64,000 bases of DNA, taken from positions 4,890,652 to 4,954,651 of the forward strand of contig NZ_AP021879.1 of NCBI RefSeq assembly GCF_009689005.1. The letters are read 5' to 3'. The position numbers and the translations under genes are program-made. The notes under the pieces were generated by a model that saw only the letters and a program-made list of their open reading frames with translations, did no database searches and had not been told where the DNA came from. This stretch comes from Desulfosarcina ovata subsp. ovata (GTDB lineage: Bacteria > Desulfobacterota > Desulfobacteria > Desulfobacterales > Desulfosarcinaceae). The number at the start of each line of letters is the position of its first letter. Position 1 is the stretch's first letter. Of the stretch, positions 1-9,845 are shown piece after piece.

Positions 1-1816
1 CACAGATGCCATCGTTAAGGTAGGTGTCTGCCAGGAAATGGTCGTCGCAGTGCATGGCACCGGTAGAGATGCGCACCCGTCCCGGTTTGTTACCAAGGGC
101 TTCAATGGCATTGGTCACAAATCCGGATACGATCTGGCGCATCTGACCGGCATCGGCGGCAATTAAGGGCATGGGATCGGCCAGATCCAGGTCCAGATTC
201 ACATTGGCCATGGTTGTTTCATCCATATTTTCCAGAACCTGGCCGGCCACCTGGGAGAGGTCCACCGGGACACTCTCTTTTTTCAGTTGGCCCACATAGG
301 TCAGCATCATACTGCTCAGATCGGCAGCCCGTTGGGATGCATTGATGGCTCGCTGAACATTGAGCAGGGGTGGCTGTGATATATTGAGTTCCTCTTTGGC
401 CAACTCCAGGTTTCCCAACACCACCATCAACAGGTTATTGAAATTGTGCGCAATGGAGCCAGCCATGGTGCCGAGGCTCTCCATTTTTTTGGCCTGCTGG
501 CGCCGGGTTTCGTCCTCATGGCGGGCTTTTTCATATTGTTTTCGCCGGGATAGGTCCCGGGAAATACCGAGCACCGCATTGGGGCTGCCGTTTTCATCGG
601 TCAGAAAATTGGCGATCATTTCGATGGGGACAATCGTGCCATCTTTGTGCACCTTTTCCAGTTCCATATTGACGGCGTTGCACGGGGAGCTGGTTTTCTC
701 CCCGTAAGCGGGATTTAGTGTCGTGGATAAGATGGCGGCTACCTTATCACAGGAATCCGGTGTCAGGTATCGATCCATGGGAAGGCCCATGATTTCATCC
801 GGTGTGTACCCCAGCATCTTTTCCACGGAAGGACTGATATAGGTGATTTTCAGGTCCTGAAAATCGAAGATCCAGATTACGTCCGTGACGTTTTCCGTTA
901 CCAGGCGGTAACGGGCTTCGCTTTCCTGGAGTTGCGTATAGGCCCTGGCATTGACAATGCCGGTGGCCACCTGGGCGGCAATGCCCATCAGCAGATGGAT
1001 ATCGCTGGCAGTCCGGTTTTTTTTGCCGTCCCGGGCGTCGACAATAATCAGACCAAGGGGGTCGTCTTTATGCCGTAATGGCACACCGATCAGCGAGACG
1101 ATATTGAGCTGTTCAAAAACGTTAAGCGTTGACGGACTGAGATTCTGGTTGTGATGGTGGATGCCCTCCAGAAAAACCGGCCGGCCATGGTTCAGCGCCT
1201 GAACGAAGGGATTCTCGGTGTCGTCGGTGTTGAGTTCGAGTTCCAGCGGATCCAGAACTTGTTGGTCCGGCTGTGAGAAACCGTAGTTGGCCCTGTGCTT
1301 CAGGTGTCGGCAGGCATCCTGGCAAAGGACAATCATGCCCCGGCTGAAATCGAGGTTACGCGCCATGGAGTCGAGTACGGTCTGCAGAAAGGTGCCGATC
1401 TCCAATATATCAGCACCGGCAAGGCTGATTTCCTGAACCAGGCGGGCATTGTGATGGCGCGTATCGAGCTCTTCCCGAAGATGGCTGGCGAGATCTTCCT
1501 GCGCTTTGAGAGATCGGGTCAGGTTGCCGACTTCCAGTCGGTTGGCGACCACCCATATGCATAGACAGACGAGACCCAGGGCCAGCGCAAGGGGGCCCCA
1601 CGCCGTTGCCGGGAAAAAAGGGACCGTTGCGGCGGTGATTGCGATGGTCAGCAGGGCGGTATATTGTCCGGCCCGTCTCCATACGCTTAAGGGGGGCTCT
1701 TTCCAGGCGGTCCGGTAGCGGCAGGCGTCATCATTCCCGATGATTTCACTGTCGTACAGCGACGTTTGGTCATCGAATGAGGATACAGTGGATACATCAG
1801 TTGGTGTGGTGGACAT
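1..1816 (-). CDS. sensor histidine kinase, GAF-PAS-HisKA (3' end outside window)
   Basis: An uninterrupted minus-strand frame of 605 codons starts at ATG 1816 and runs off the left edge. Two hydrophobic stretches (about residues 52-92) suggest a membrane anchor. They are followed by a GAF-like region (about 125-285) and a PAS domain (about 295-420, with the motif YRLVTENVTDVIWIF). The dimerisation helix has the phospho-acceptor His457 in SIAHNFNNLLMVVLGN, typical of the HisKA class with an FNN motif. The N-box VTNAIEAL (about residue 567) opens the ATPase domain; the G-boxes lie beyond the window. It should autophosphorylate in response to an unknown signal. A receiver domain or partner regulator, if present, would be to the left. 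Domain assignment is by motif, and the input signal is unknown. Confidence 0.88.
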   Translation of the reverse strand, partial: MSTTPTDVSTVSSFDDQTSLYDSEIIGNDDACRYRTAWKEPPLSVWRRAGQYTALLTIAITAATVPFFPATAWGPLALALGLVCLCIWVVANRLEVGNLTRSLKAQEDLASHLREELDTRHHNARLVQEISLAGADILEIGTFLQTVLDSMARNLDFSRGMIVLCQDACRHLKHRANYGFSQPDQQVLDPLELELNTDDTENPFVQALNHGRPVFLEGIHHHNQNLSPSTLNVFEQLNIVSLIGVPLRHKDDPLGLIIVDARDGKKNRTASDIHLLMGIAAQVATGIVNARAYTQLQESEARYRLVTENVTDVIWIFDFQDLKITYISPSVEKMLGYTPDEIMGLPMDRYLTPDSCDKVAAILSTTLNPAYGEKTSSPCNAVNMELEKVHKDGTIVPIEMIANFLTDENGSPNAVLGISRDLSRRKQYEKARHEDETRRQQAKKMESLGTMAGSIAHNFNNLLMVVLGNLELAKEELNISQPPLLNVQRAINASQRAADLSSMMLTYVGQLKKESVPVDLSQVAGQVLENMDETTMANVNLDLDLADPMPLIAADAGQMRQIVSGFVTNAIEALGNKPGRVRISTGAMHCDDHFLADTYLNDGIC

Positions 1817-1945
1817 TATTAACGCTTAGGCTCCCGGAACCAAATTGAACATTACTGGCCGGTGCAACGGCCGATCAGGATAGTTATCGGTCAGATACCG
1901 CGAATCATTAGCGGAAAACCGGGGGCTGGGCGCCTGGAGAGGGCG

Positions 1946-1973
1946 GGCGCCGCCGGTGCTTGCCGGCGGCGCC
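1946..1973 (-). terminator. GC hairpin after the M16 peptidase gene
   Basis: A perfect 11-bp stem (GGCGCCGCCGG / CCGGCGGCGCC) with a 6-nt loop lies 10 bp past the peptidase stop codon. No U-tract follows on the minus strand, so intrinsic termination is plausible but not certain; it may act as an RNA 3'-end stabiliser. Confidence 0.5.
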
Positions 1974-1982
1974 ATCAACGGG

Positions 1983-4958
1983 TCAGACGGTGTGTAGGTG
2001 AAGCTGCCGGTTACCCGGCCCATTGTTAACCGCTTCAAGCCGGTCCCGGCTCGAAATAACGGCTACGGCTTTGGGTATGGCACGGTCGCTAAAGTAGCGT
2101 TCGGCTGCCGCGACGACCGTTTTTTTATCCAGTTCCAGAAGATTCTGCTTGTTCGCCAGGCGCGTTTCGTCGCTGAGGCCGATCATGCGGCGGAAAAAGG
2201 CCTTTCGCGACGCCGGTCCGGGCGGATCCGGTTTGTCGATTTCCGAACAGACCTGCAAAATCGCCTCCTTGACGTCCTCTTCGGCGTAATCCCCGGAGCA
2301 GATAAAGTCGGCCGCCCCGTCGTAGACCCTGAGCGTGTTTTCGATGTGCGGATCACGATAGGATCCGAAACTGAAAAGGCCGTCCTCGGCGTTGTAAAGG
2401 GCGAACCCGCCATAGGCACCGCCTTTTTCACGGATCTCACGGTGCAGGTAGAGTGAGCGCAGTATTTTCGCCATGACTGCCAGGGCCGGGCTGTCCGGAT
2501 GGCCCAGCCGGACCGTGGCAAAGGTTTGGGCCACGAATGAAACCGCCGTGGAGGTGCTCCATCCCTCTGTGGGTAGCCCTTTCGGTACCGTCACCGGAGG
2601 GGAGACAAATCCCGGCTTGCCGCCGGCTGCCAGGGCGCCGGTCAGATTTCCCATGGGTGTTTCGGCGTGGGTCAGCATTTCCGTCTCACCGATGAGGGCC
2701 AGTTCAATGTTGTCGCGGCAGAACAGGCGCCGGCCGATGGCTTTCAGGTCGGCGGCCAAGTGGGAAAGATCGCCTTCGGCGGTCTCCGATGCCACCTGCT
2801 TGATGGCATGCAACTGGTGAACGCCTCCCCACAGCTCTTGGAGGTGGTTGGCGGCGGAGAAATTTCGTGCGGACAGGGAGATGGCCAGTCGATGACCGTT
2901 GTGAACCACCGCTGCTTCCAGGCCGGCGCGGTATTCCAGAATCAGCTGGCGAAGCCGGGGGTGATCGGCAAAATCGAGCTGGGTGGTCAGTTCATGGATA
3001 ATCGCAAACAGATGATCCAGGTTGCGGTTCAGGCACTTTCCGGTAAACGAGACAAACGGCAGACAGTCCCCATTGTCGTCAAAGCGGGTCCGGGCGTTGG
3101 CCGAAAATCCGACGCCGCCGGTGTAAAGATCGATGCGGCGGGCCATGCGGGCATAATCACAGGCGGATGTGCCCATTTTTGAGGCGCAGTAGCAGAAAAA
3201 CGGCACCAGGGGCAGCAGGCGATTATCGATGGTGCCCGCGCCCAATCCGCCGGTAAAGTAGAAAATGCCCGACGTGGGTTGATCATAGGCCCATACCGGC
3301 GGTTGAAAGACGCCGGGTGTGAACGCGACGCTCGCCACCGCCGGTGGAATATCCGTGCGTTCGAGGGTGGGTAGGCGGGTCAGGTCTTCGTGGGCTTCCT
3401 GGAGTTTTTCCAGGGCTGCCGCATCACTGCGAATGCGCGTCCGGTCGTTTTCCTTCAGACGACTCAGCCGTTCGGCCAACTCGCTTTCCACGCGCTGGCG
3501 TTCCTTTTCGGCCATCTCCTGGTCCGGCGCCAGGGTAAACCGCACCCGGTGTGGATTGTCCAGAAAGTATTCCCGGATTTTGGTTTCCAGGAAGCGGTCT
3601 CCGGAGAGTGCCTGGCGGAGTCGTTCGAGGTCCGCATCCAACTGGAGGATGCGCTCCGGGTCGCCGCCGTGCAGCCAGCTGGCCGTGATGCTGATGAGCA
3701 GTTTGATGCCGTAGGGGTAAGGGCTGTTGGTGATCTCTTTGCGGTGAAACTCGATCTGGTGAATGGCCGATTCCACCAGCTCCGGGTCGATACCGCCATC
3801 CGCCAGGCGTTTCAAAACGTCGAAAATGATGGTTTCAATGGCCGGTGCATCGGTTTCCGTCACGTCCTTGAGACCGACGGCAAACATGGTGTCCCGGTTT
3901 TCGGCCTCAAAACCGGTGCCGTCGGAAAGGGCGGTTCCCAACTGGCTGTCCATCAACGCCTTGCGCAGGGGCGAGGCGGCATTGCCGATGAGCACCTGCT
4001 CGATCACGGCGGCCACCAGCATTTCAAAGGTATCCCGGATGTCGGTCAGCAGCCAGGCCACGCAGGCCTGATATTTTTTAATCGGGTCTTCATTCCGGTC
4101 CAGGGGGTAGGCATAGGTGGTCGTGCGGGGCGTGGTCCAGCGGGGCTGCTGGGGAACATCGGTTTTGGGGTCGATGCGGGTAAAACGCGCCAGGACCCGT
4201 TTTTCGATAAAAGCCAGGTGGTCGGCCAGGGGCAGGTTGCCGTAGGTGTAAAAATAGGCGTTGCTCGGGTGGTAGTGCCGGGCGTGAAACGCCTTGAGCT
4301 GGGCATGGGTCAGTGTCGGGATTTCCGCCGGGTCCCCGCCGGAGTTGTTGCGGTACGTGGTGTCCGGATAAAGGGCATTAAGCAGCGAGCGGACCATCAC
4401 TTGATCCGGTGAGGACATGGCCCCTTTCATTTCGTTGTAGACCACCCCTTTGTAGACCAGCTTCGGGTCATCGCCATCGTCGTCAAAGTCCAGCCGATGC
4501 CCCTCCTGTTTGAAACTCAGTTCGTCGATGTTGGGGAAAAATGCCGCATCCAGATAGACGTCCATCAGGTTGTAGAAATCTTTGCGATTCTGGGTGGAGA
4601 AGGGGTACATGGTCCAGTCCGAGGCGGTGAAGGCGTTCATGAAGGTGGAGAGACTGCGTTTGAGCATGGAGAAAAAGGGATCGCGTACCGGAAACCGCGC
4701 CGATCCGCACAGCACCGTATGCTCCAGAATGTGGGCCACGCCGGTAGAGTCTTCGGGCACGGTTTTAAAGGCCACGCCGAATGTGTTTTCCCGGTCGGCA
4801 TTGCTGATGTGGATGTGCCGGGTACCGGATGTGTCATGGGCCAGCTGGTAAAGCCAGGCGTGAATATCCTTCAGGTAGGTGACCGTGTTGACGGTGTAGC
4901 CACCGACGCGGCTGCCGGCCGCAAGGCCGGGGTTATTCGTGTCTTGTTCGGTTTGCAT
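1983..4958 (-). CDS. M16C family zinc metallopeptidase (presequence protease-like)
   Basis: This 991-residue protein has the size and layout of the PreP/pitrilysin M16C group: two halves that enclose a chamber and degrade short peptides. The inverted zinc motif HILEH gives ligands His76 and His80 with the general base Glu79. The distal ligand is Glu176 in VYNEMKGAMSSP. The C-terminal half has the family's AYGG motif (EKGGAYGGFALYN). The start is fixed by GGAG seven bases before ATG 4958. No signal peptide is seen, so a cytoplasmic role in peptide turnover is most likely. The neighbours give no functional clue. Family assignment is confident; the substrate is not known. Confidence 0.9.
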   Translation of the reverse strand: MQTEQDTNNPGLAAGSRVGGYTVNTVTYLKDIHAWLYQLAHDTSGTRHIHISNADRENTFGVAFKTVPEDSTGVAHILEHTVLCGSARFPVRDPFFSMLKRSLSTFMNAFTASDWTMYPFSTQNRKDFYNLMDVYLDAAFFPNIDELSFKQEGHRLDFDDDGDDPKLVYKGVVYNEMKGAMSSPDQVMVRSLLNALYPDTTYRNNSGGDPAEIPTLTHAQLKAFHARHYHPSNAYFYTYGNLPLADHLAFIEKRVLARFTRIDPKTDVPQQPRWTTPRTTTYAYPLDRNEDPIKKYQACVAWLLTDIRDTFEMLVAAVIEQVLIGNAASPLRKALMDSQLGTALSDGTGFEAENRDTMFAVGLKDVTETDAPAIETIIFDVLKRLADGGIDPELVESAIHQIEFHRKEITNSPYPYGIKLLISITASWLHGGDPERILQLDADLERLRQALSGDRFLETKIREYFLDNPHRVRFTLAPDQEMAEKERQRVESELAERLSRLKENDRTRIRSDAAALEKLQEAHEDLTRLPTLERTDIPPAVASVAFTPGVFQPPVWAYDQPTSGIFYFTGGLGAGTIDNRLLPLVPFFCYCASKMGTSACDYARMARRIDLYTGGVGFSANARTRFDDNGDCLPFVSFTGKCLNRNLDHLFAIIHELTTQLDFADHPRLRQLILEYRAGLEAAVVHNGHRLAISLSARNFSAANHLQELWGGVHQLHAIKQVASETAEGDLSHLAADLKAIGRRLFCRDNIELALIGETEMLTHAETPMGNLTGALAAGGKPGFVSPPVTVPKGLPTEGWSTSTAVSFVAQTFATVRLGHPDSPALAVMAKILRSLYLHREIREKGGAYGGFALYNAEDGLFSFGSYRDPHIENTLRVYDGAADFICSGDYAEEDVKEAILQVCSEIDKPDPPGPASRKAFFRRMIGLSDETRLANKQNLLELDKKTVVAAAERYFSDRAIPKAVAVISSRDRLEAVNNGPGNRQLHLHTV

Positions 4959-5006
4959 GAATGTCTCCAGTGCCGTTGATAAATATGGGGCATTGAGCGG
5001 GAGCGG

Positions 5007-5375
5007 TTATTCGGAGGCTTTATAGCTGCCGCGGTTGACCCGGATGATTTTTCCCATCTGGTTGAGACGATAGATGATGTTGCGCAGTTTTTTATCGTCA
5101 AAGCCGGTCTGCTCCCGGATCTGGGTGATGGCGATACCGTTTGGACTGTGTTTGATCAGTTCCAGAACGATTTCGGTGGCACTGGCCGGAGAGAGTTCGT
5201 TGGTTTTTTCTGTGGGGCGTCGGCCGCGGGCGGGGAGCGTGCGGATCAATTTCTCCAGGCGGTCGAGCCGGTCGTTGAGTCGGTCGAAATCCCGTTTGGT
5301 GGGGATGTTGTAGTTGTGCATGAAAAATTTGACCATGGCATCAAAGCTTACCGTTTTGCCTTTTCTTTTGGTCAT
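5007..5375 (-). CDS. small coiled-coil/winged-helix protein
   Basis: A 122-residue protein. The start MTKRKGK at 5375 is chosen over an upstream ATG because GGAGG sits five bases before it. The first ~60 residues are basic and helical with heptad-like leucines (RLNDRLDRLEKLIR), suggesting a coiled-coil dimeriser. The last ~60 (EIVLELIKHSPNGIAITQI...GFDDKKLRNIIYRL) read as a winged helix-turn-helix. It is probably a DNA-binding regulator or nucleoid-type protein. It sits 48 bp before the peptidase start on the same strand and may be co-transcribed. I do not recognise a named family. Confidence 0.6.
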   Translation of the reverse strand: MTKRKGKTVSFDAMVKFFMHNYNIPTKRDFDRLNDRLDRLEKLIRTLPARGRRPTEKTNELSPASATEIVLELIKHSPNGIAITQIREQTGFDDKKLRNIIYRLNQMGKIIRVNRGSYKASE

Positions 5376-5946
5376 TGGTACCTCCGTGGGCACTGGTAGT
5401 GAACGCGAATCCGCGCGGGAGCGACCGCCGTACGAACGGGTATTATCCGTTAAGGGAAACGCGCGCGTATCCATCAAATGTCTCTGATTGCCAAATCAAT
5501 ACGAACGAATCGGCCATGAATGAAAACGCCGGCGGCATGGTTCCGGCGTGTCCGAATCAGGGGTAAACGGCAAATGACTGCATGGTCGATTGAGCCATTG
5601 TCATAAGCTAAAGGATAACCACTTCAAAGTCAATGGGAAGGTCTTTGGAATGGCTGACAGAGGCCTAAAATAATTACAATAAAAAGCACTATCGGATGAC
5701 CCTGGAATGATCTGGGGGATAACCGGAACAGCCGATGGCAATGCCGCGTCGCGACGCCACGCAGTAATGCGCTTAGTGATTTGAGGGCAGGATAAAGGTG
5801 CGGTGGTCTGAAGACCTGAAAATCCGTTGCTTTTAAATGGCGGTTTGCTATACTGATCGGGATTTGACGGGATCGCAGAACACCTGGTCACGGTATTGGC
5901 GCAATTAGTTTTTGCCGCGCCCCTTACGGCTCGATCAAGATTGCCC
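5376..5946. other. intergenic region between divergent genes
   Basis: About 570 bp separate the minus-strand winged-helix gene from the plus-strand hydroxyproline operon. Frames here (for example minus 5601-6062) show no protein-like composition or family motif. The region must hold promoters in both directions. I see no confident sigma-70 or sigma-54 pair. Confidence 0.5.
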
Positions 5947-6735
5947 ATGTCAATTGAAGGCACGATTTTCCGAATCAAAAAATACGCCCTGCACGACGGC
6001 CCGGGTATCCGCACCACCGTGTTTCTCAAAGGCTGCCCATTGGCCTGCCGCTGGTGCCACAACCCCGAAGGGATCGATCCGGAACCTCAGACCATGCTGC
6101 GTGATACCGCCCACGGCACAGTCCCGGAGACCGTGGGGCAGCGGATCGGCGTTGCCGAGCTGATCCGTGTGATCGAAAAGGACCAGCTTTTCTACGACGA
6201 ATCCGGCGGCGGGGTGACTTTTTCCGGCGGCGAACCCCTGGCCCAGCCGGATTTTCTGGAGGCGCTGCTGCTGGCCTGCAACCGGCGGGAGATTCACGCC
6301 ACTCTGGATACCAGCGGCTTTGCGCCGGCGGCGGTTGTCAGGCGCATCCTGCCCCGGGTGCAGCGGGTGCTCTGTGATCTGAAAATCATGGATGCGGTCG
6401 ACCACCGTCGGGTTACCGGTGTCGGCAACACGCCCATTTTGGAAAACCTGTCCCTGATGGCGGCCAGCGGCGTGCCTTTGCGACTGCGCGTGCCGCTGAT
6501 TCCCAAGATGACCGACAGCGATGCCAACCTGACCGCCATTGCCCGTTTTGCGGTCACTCTGAAAACCATTGAGGGGATCGATATTCTGCCCTTTCACCGT
6601 ATTGGCGAACAGAAATACCGGCGGCTGGGGCGCGAGAATCCCATGGCCGGCCAATTGCCCCCGGCAGCCGAACGGGTGGCGGCCGTTCAGGCCATGTTCG
6701 AAACCGCCGGTTTTCATGTCGGTATTGGAGGATAA
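5947..6735 (+). CDS. glycyl-radical enzyme activating enzyme (for HypD)
   Basis: This radical SAM protein installs the glycyl radical on the partner enzyme encoded immediately downstream. The cluster-binding motif CX3CX2C is at Cys30, Cys34 and Cys37 (GCPLACRWCHNP), and the SAM-binding GGEP motif is in VTFSGGEPL. At 262 residues it is short, like PflA. It lacks the extra ferredoxin insert seen in ~300-residue activases; only a short loop follows the first motif. ATG 5947 is chosen because the family N-terminus (EGTIFRIKKYALHDGPG) begins there; an upstream TTG in frame is less likely. It ends 2 bp before the hypD start, and a GGAGG lies at the junction. Confidence 0.93.
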   Translation: MSIEGTIFRIKKYALHDGPGIRTTVFLKGCPLACRWCHNPEGIDPEPQTMLRDTAHGTVPETVGQRIGVAELIRVIEKDQLFYDESGGGVTFSGGEPLAQPDFLEALLLACNRREIHATLDTSGFAPAAVVRRILPRVQRVLCDLKIMDAVDHRRVTGVGNTPILENLSLMAASGVPLRLRVPLIPKMTDSDANLTAIARFAVTLKTIEGIDILPFHRIGEQKYRRLGRENPMAGQLPPAAERVAAVQAMFETAGFHVGIGG

Positions 6736-6737
6736 CG

Positions 6738-9101
6738 ATGAACGCACGGATTTTGCGGTTGAGAACCCGCAGCCTCGAAGCGCAGCCGAGCCTGTCGGAC
6801 GAGCGTGCCCGGTTGCTGACCCGGTTTTACCAGAGCGGCGTGGCGCGCACCCAACCGGTGCCGGTGCAGCGGGCCATGGCCTTTGCTCATATCATGGCCA
6901 ATAAGACCATCCCCATTGATCCCGACGAGCTGATCGTGGGCGAGCGCGGTCCGGCCCCCAAGTCCACGCCCACCTATCCCGAGGTGTGCATTCATTCCCC
7001 CGAGGATCTGGCGATCATCAGCGGGCGTGAGAAGGTGGCCTTTGCCGTGGACGAATCCGTGCGTAAGGCCTATGCGCAGGAGGTCATTCCCTTCTGGCAG
7101 GGCCACTCCATCCGTGAAACGTTGTTCAGCCATCTACCGGACGACTGGAAGTTAGCCTATGATGCCGGAATTTTTACCGAATTTCAGGAGCAGCGCTCCC
7201 CCGGTCACACGGCCTGCGGCGATAAACCCTATAAAAAGGGACTGCTGGATCTGAAGTTCCAAATCGAAGAAACCATCGCGTGCCTCGACTTTTTCAACGA
7301 CCCCCAGGCCATGGACAGGAAACACGAGCTGACCGCCATGGCCATCACCGCCGACGGCATGATCGCCTTTGCCCGGCGTCACGCCGATCGGCTGGATGCC
7401 ATGGCGGCTGTCGATCCCGATGCCCGGCGCCGGGCCAAACTGGAACAGATGGCCGTCATCTGCCGGCGAGTGCCGGCCCACGCGCCGAGGACCTTCTGGG
7501 AGGCCCTGCAGGCTTACTGGTTCGTGCATGTGGGGGTAATCACCGAACTGAACCCCTGGGACGCCTTCAATCCCGGTCGCCTGGACCAGCATCTCTACCC
7601 CTTCTACAAAAAGGACCTGGCCGAGGGGCGGCTGACCGAGGAGCGGGCCCGCGAGCTGCTGTCGGCCTTCTGGATCAAGTTCAACAACCATCCGGCACCG
7701 CCCAAGACCGGTGTGACCGCCAAGGAGAGCAATACCTACGTGGATTTCGCCCTGATCAATGTCGGCGGGGTGAGGGCCACCGGCGCGGATGCGGTCAACG
7801 ACCTGAGCTACCTGATCCTGGACGTGATCGAAGAAATGCGCCTGTTGCAGCCCTCCTCCATGGTGCAGCTCAGCAAAAAGAATCCCGACCGTTTCATCCG
7901 GCGGGCGCTCAGGATCGTGCGCACCGGTTTCGGCCAGCCGTCGATCTTCAACACCGATGCCATTGTCCAGGAGCTGGTGCGCCAGGGAAAGTCCGTGGCG
8001 GACGCCCGCCAGGGGGGCTGCAGCGGTTGCGTGGAGGCCGGCGCCTTCGGCCGGGAGGCCTATTTTCTCACCGGCTACTTCAACCTGCCCAAGATCCTGG
8101 AGCTGACCCTCAACAACGGTATCGATCCGCGTACCGGGCGGCAGCTTGGCCCGGCCACCGGCGATCCATGCCGGTTCGAGACTTTCGCGGATCTGTTCGA
8201 AGCCTGGATGCGTCAGCTCAACCACTTCATCGACATTAAAATCCGCGGCAACAACATCATCGAGCAGATCAACGCCCGCCAGATGCCGGTTCCGTTTCTC
8301 TCGCTATACATTGACGATTGCATCGAAAAGGGGCGCGACTACAACGCCGGCGGTGCCCGTTACAACACCAGCTACATCCAGGGGGTGGGCCTGGGGTCGA
8401 TCAGCGATGCCCTGACGGCCTTGAAGGAGCATGTCTTCTCACGCAAAACGGTTTGCATGGCGGATGTTCTCAAGGCGCTGAAAAGCAACTTCGATGGTTT
8501 TGATGACCTGCGTCACCGGCTGCTGGAGGACACGCCCAAGTACGGCAATGATGATGATGCGGCCGATGATGTAATGCAGATGGTTTTCGAGGCCTACTAC
8601 CGGGCGGTCGACGGCCGGCCCAACACCCGCGGCGGCGTGCACCGCATCAACCTCCTGCCGACCACCTGCCACGTCTACTTCGGCAGTATCACCGGTGCCC
8701 TGCCCGATGGCCGCATGGCCGGCACGCCGCTCTCCGAGGGGATTTCTCCGGTCCAGGGCGCCGACCGCAACGGCCCTACGGCAGTGGCCCGCTCGGCGGC
8801 CAAGATGGATCACATCCGCACCGGCGGCACCCTGCTCAACCAGAAATTTTTGCCCCAGGTGCTGGAAGGCGATGCGGGCATCACCAAACTGGCCCAGCTG
8901 GTGCGCACCTATTTTCGCATGGACGGCCATCACATCCAGTTCAATGTGGTGGACCGGACGATGCTGGAGCAGGCCAAGCGGACGCCCGATGACTACCGCG
9001 ACCTGATCGTGCGGGTGGCCGGCTACAGCGACTACTTCGTGGATTTGACAGAAGAACTGCAGGATGAGATTATCCGGCGTACCGCCCATGAGGACGTGTG
9101 A
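6738..9101 (+). CDS. hypD: trans-4-hydroxy-L-proline dehydratase, glycyl-radical enzyme
   Basis: A 787-residue member of the pyruvate formate-lyase/glycyl-radical family. The thiyl Cys431 and Glu433 lie in GGCSGCVEAGAFG, and the radical Gly762 in VRVAGYSDYF. The active-site residues I recall for Clostridioides difficile HypD (F152, H160, D278, S334, D339, C434, E436, Y450, T645, G765) all fall here at a constant offset of -3: F149, H157, D275, S331, D336, C431, E433, Y447, T642, G762. This supports dehydration of trans-4-hydroxy-L-proline to 1-pyrroline-5-carboxylate, rather than a formate-lyase, choline-lyase or diol-dehydratase role. The activase precedes it. A dedicated P5C reductase (proC) is not in the window. 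Confidence 0.9.
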   Translation: MNARILRLRTRSLEAQPSLSDERARLLTRFYQSGVARTQPVPVQRAMAFAHIMANKTIPIDPDELIVGERGPAPKSTPTYPEVCIHSPEDLAIISGREKVAFAVDESVRKAYAQEVIPFWQGHSIRETLFSHLPDDWKLAYDAGIFTEFQEQRSPGHTACGDKPYKKGLLDLKFQIEETIACLDFFNDPQAMDRKHELTAMAITADGMIAFARRHADRLDAMAAVDPDARRRAKLEQMAVICRRVPAHAPRTFWEALQAYWFVHVGVITELNPWDAFNPGRLDQHLYPFYKKDLAEGRLTEERARELLSAFWIKFNNHPAPPKTGVTAKESNTYVDFALINVGGVRATGADAVNDLSYLILDVIEEMRLLQPSSMVQLSKKNPDRFIRRALRIVRTGFGQPSIFNTDAIVQELVRQGKSVADARQGGCSGCVEAGAFGREAYFLTGYFNLPKILELTLNNGIDPRTGRQLGPATGDPCRFETFADLFEAWMRQLNHFIDIKIRGNNIIEQINARQMPVPFLSLYIDDCIEKGRDYNAGGARYNTSYIQGVGLGSISDALTALKEHVFSRKTVCMADVLKALKSNFDGFDDLRHRLLEDTPKYGNDDDAADDVMQMVFEAYYRAVDGRPNTRGGVHRINLLPTTCHVYFGSITGALPDGRMAGTPLSEGISPVQGADRNGPTAVARSAAKMDHIRTGGTLLNQKFLPQVLEGDAGITKLAQLVRTYFRMDGHHIQFNVVDRTMLEQAKRTPDDYRDLIVRVAGYSDYFVDLTEELQDEIIRRTAHEDV

Positions 9102-9805
9102 TGACCTTCGAGACCATCAAAAAAAGCAGTGCTCCGGAGATGGTGGCCGAGCAGATCATCCGGAAGATTACCGCCGGCGAACTGCCCCCCGGCACCCGAC
9201 TGCCCGCCCAACGGGATTTGGCCCAGATGCTGGGGGTGGGGCGCTCGTCGGTGCGCGAGGCGATCAACGCCCTGGTAGTGATGGGCTACCTGGAACCGCA
9301 GCAGGGACGGGGCACCTTTATCAAGCAGACCCTGCCCCATGATGATGCCGGCATGCAGAAGCTCGCGGCAGCCTTTGGTGCCAGCTCCATCTTCGATCTC
9401 ATGGAGGCCCGTGAGATGCTGGAATGCCGGTCGGCGGCCCTGGCGGCGGAGCGGTCCGACGGGGAGCAGATCCGACGGCTGAAGCGGGTCATGGAAGCGG
9501 TGGAAGCCACCGAGAACGATTACAGCATCTTTCTGGATGCCGATCTCCGGTTTCATGCCGCCGTGGCCGATGCCGCCGGCAACGCGGTGCTCTGCGAATT
9601 GACCAAACTGGTGCTGGAGAAGGTCGTCGCCCACCACGCAACCCTGAAGACCGCACTGCTGCCGCCGGCCTACCGCGAGATCTCCATTCGCACGGCCGCC
9701 CGGGTGGTGGCCGCCATCGAAACCGGTGACGCCGAGGACGCCTCCCGCTGGATGGCCCGGCACCTGGATGCCATCCGTGATGAATTGAAAAATATTATCC
9801 GTTGA
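9101..9805 (+). CDS. FadR-type GntR transcriptional regulator
   Basis: A 234-residue protein. The N-terminal winged helix (about residues 8-70) has the GntR signature ELPPGTRLPAQRDLAQMLGVGRSSVREA. The C-terminal all-helical FCD ligand-binding domain has the metal-binding pattern D...H...H (DADLRFHAAVADAAGN, later WMARHLDAIRDEL). Its ATG overlaps the hypD stop codon (TGATG), so the two are translationally coupled. As the only regulator in the operon it most likely senses hydroxyproline or a pyrroline-carboxylate intermediate and autoregulates. The effector is inferred from context only. Confidence 0.88.
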   Translation: MTFETIKKSSAPEMVAEQIIRKITAGELPPGTRLPAQRDLAQMLGVGRSSVREAINALVVMGYLEPQQGRGTFIKQTLPHDDAGMQKLAAAFGASSIFDLMEAREMLECRSAALAAERSDGEQIRRLKRVMEAVEATENDYSIFLDADLRFHAAVADAAGNAVLCELTKLVLEKVVAHHATLKTALLPPAYREISIRTAARVVAAIETGDAEDASRWMARHLDAIRDELKNIIR

Positions 9806-9845
9806 CGGCCCCGCCAACGCAACCCTTCCAGAAGGAGTTTGACTC

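Noticed and set aside
5601..6062. minus-strand frame of 153 codons before the activase gene
   Set aside because: No start signal, no family features, and it overlaps the 5' end of the activase.
7152..8225. 357-codon minus-strand open frame
   Set aside because: Antisense shadow of hypD.
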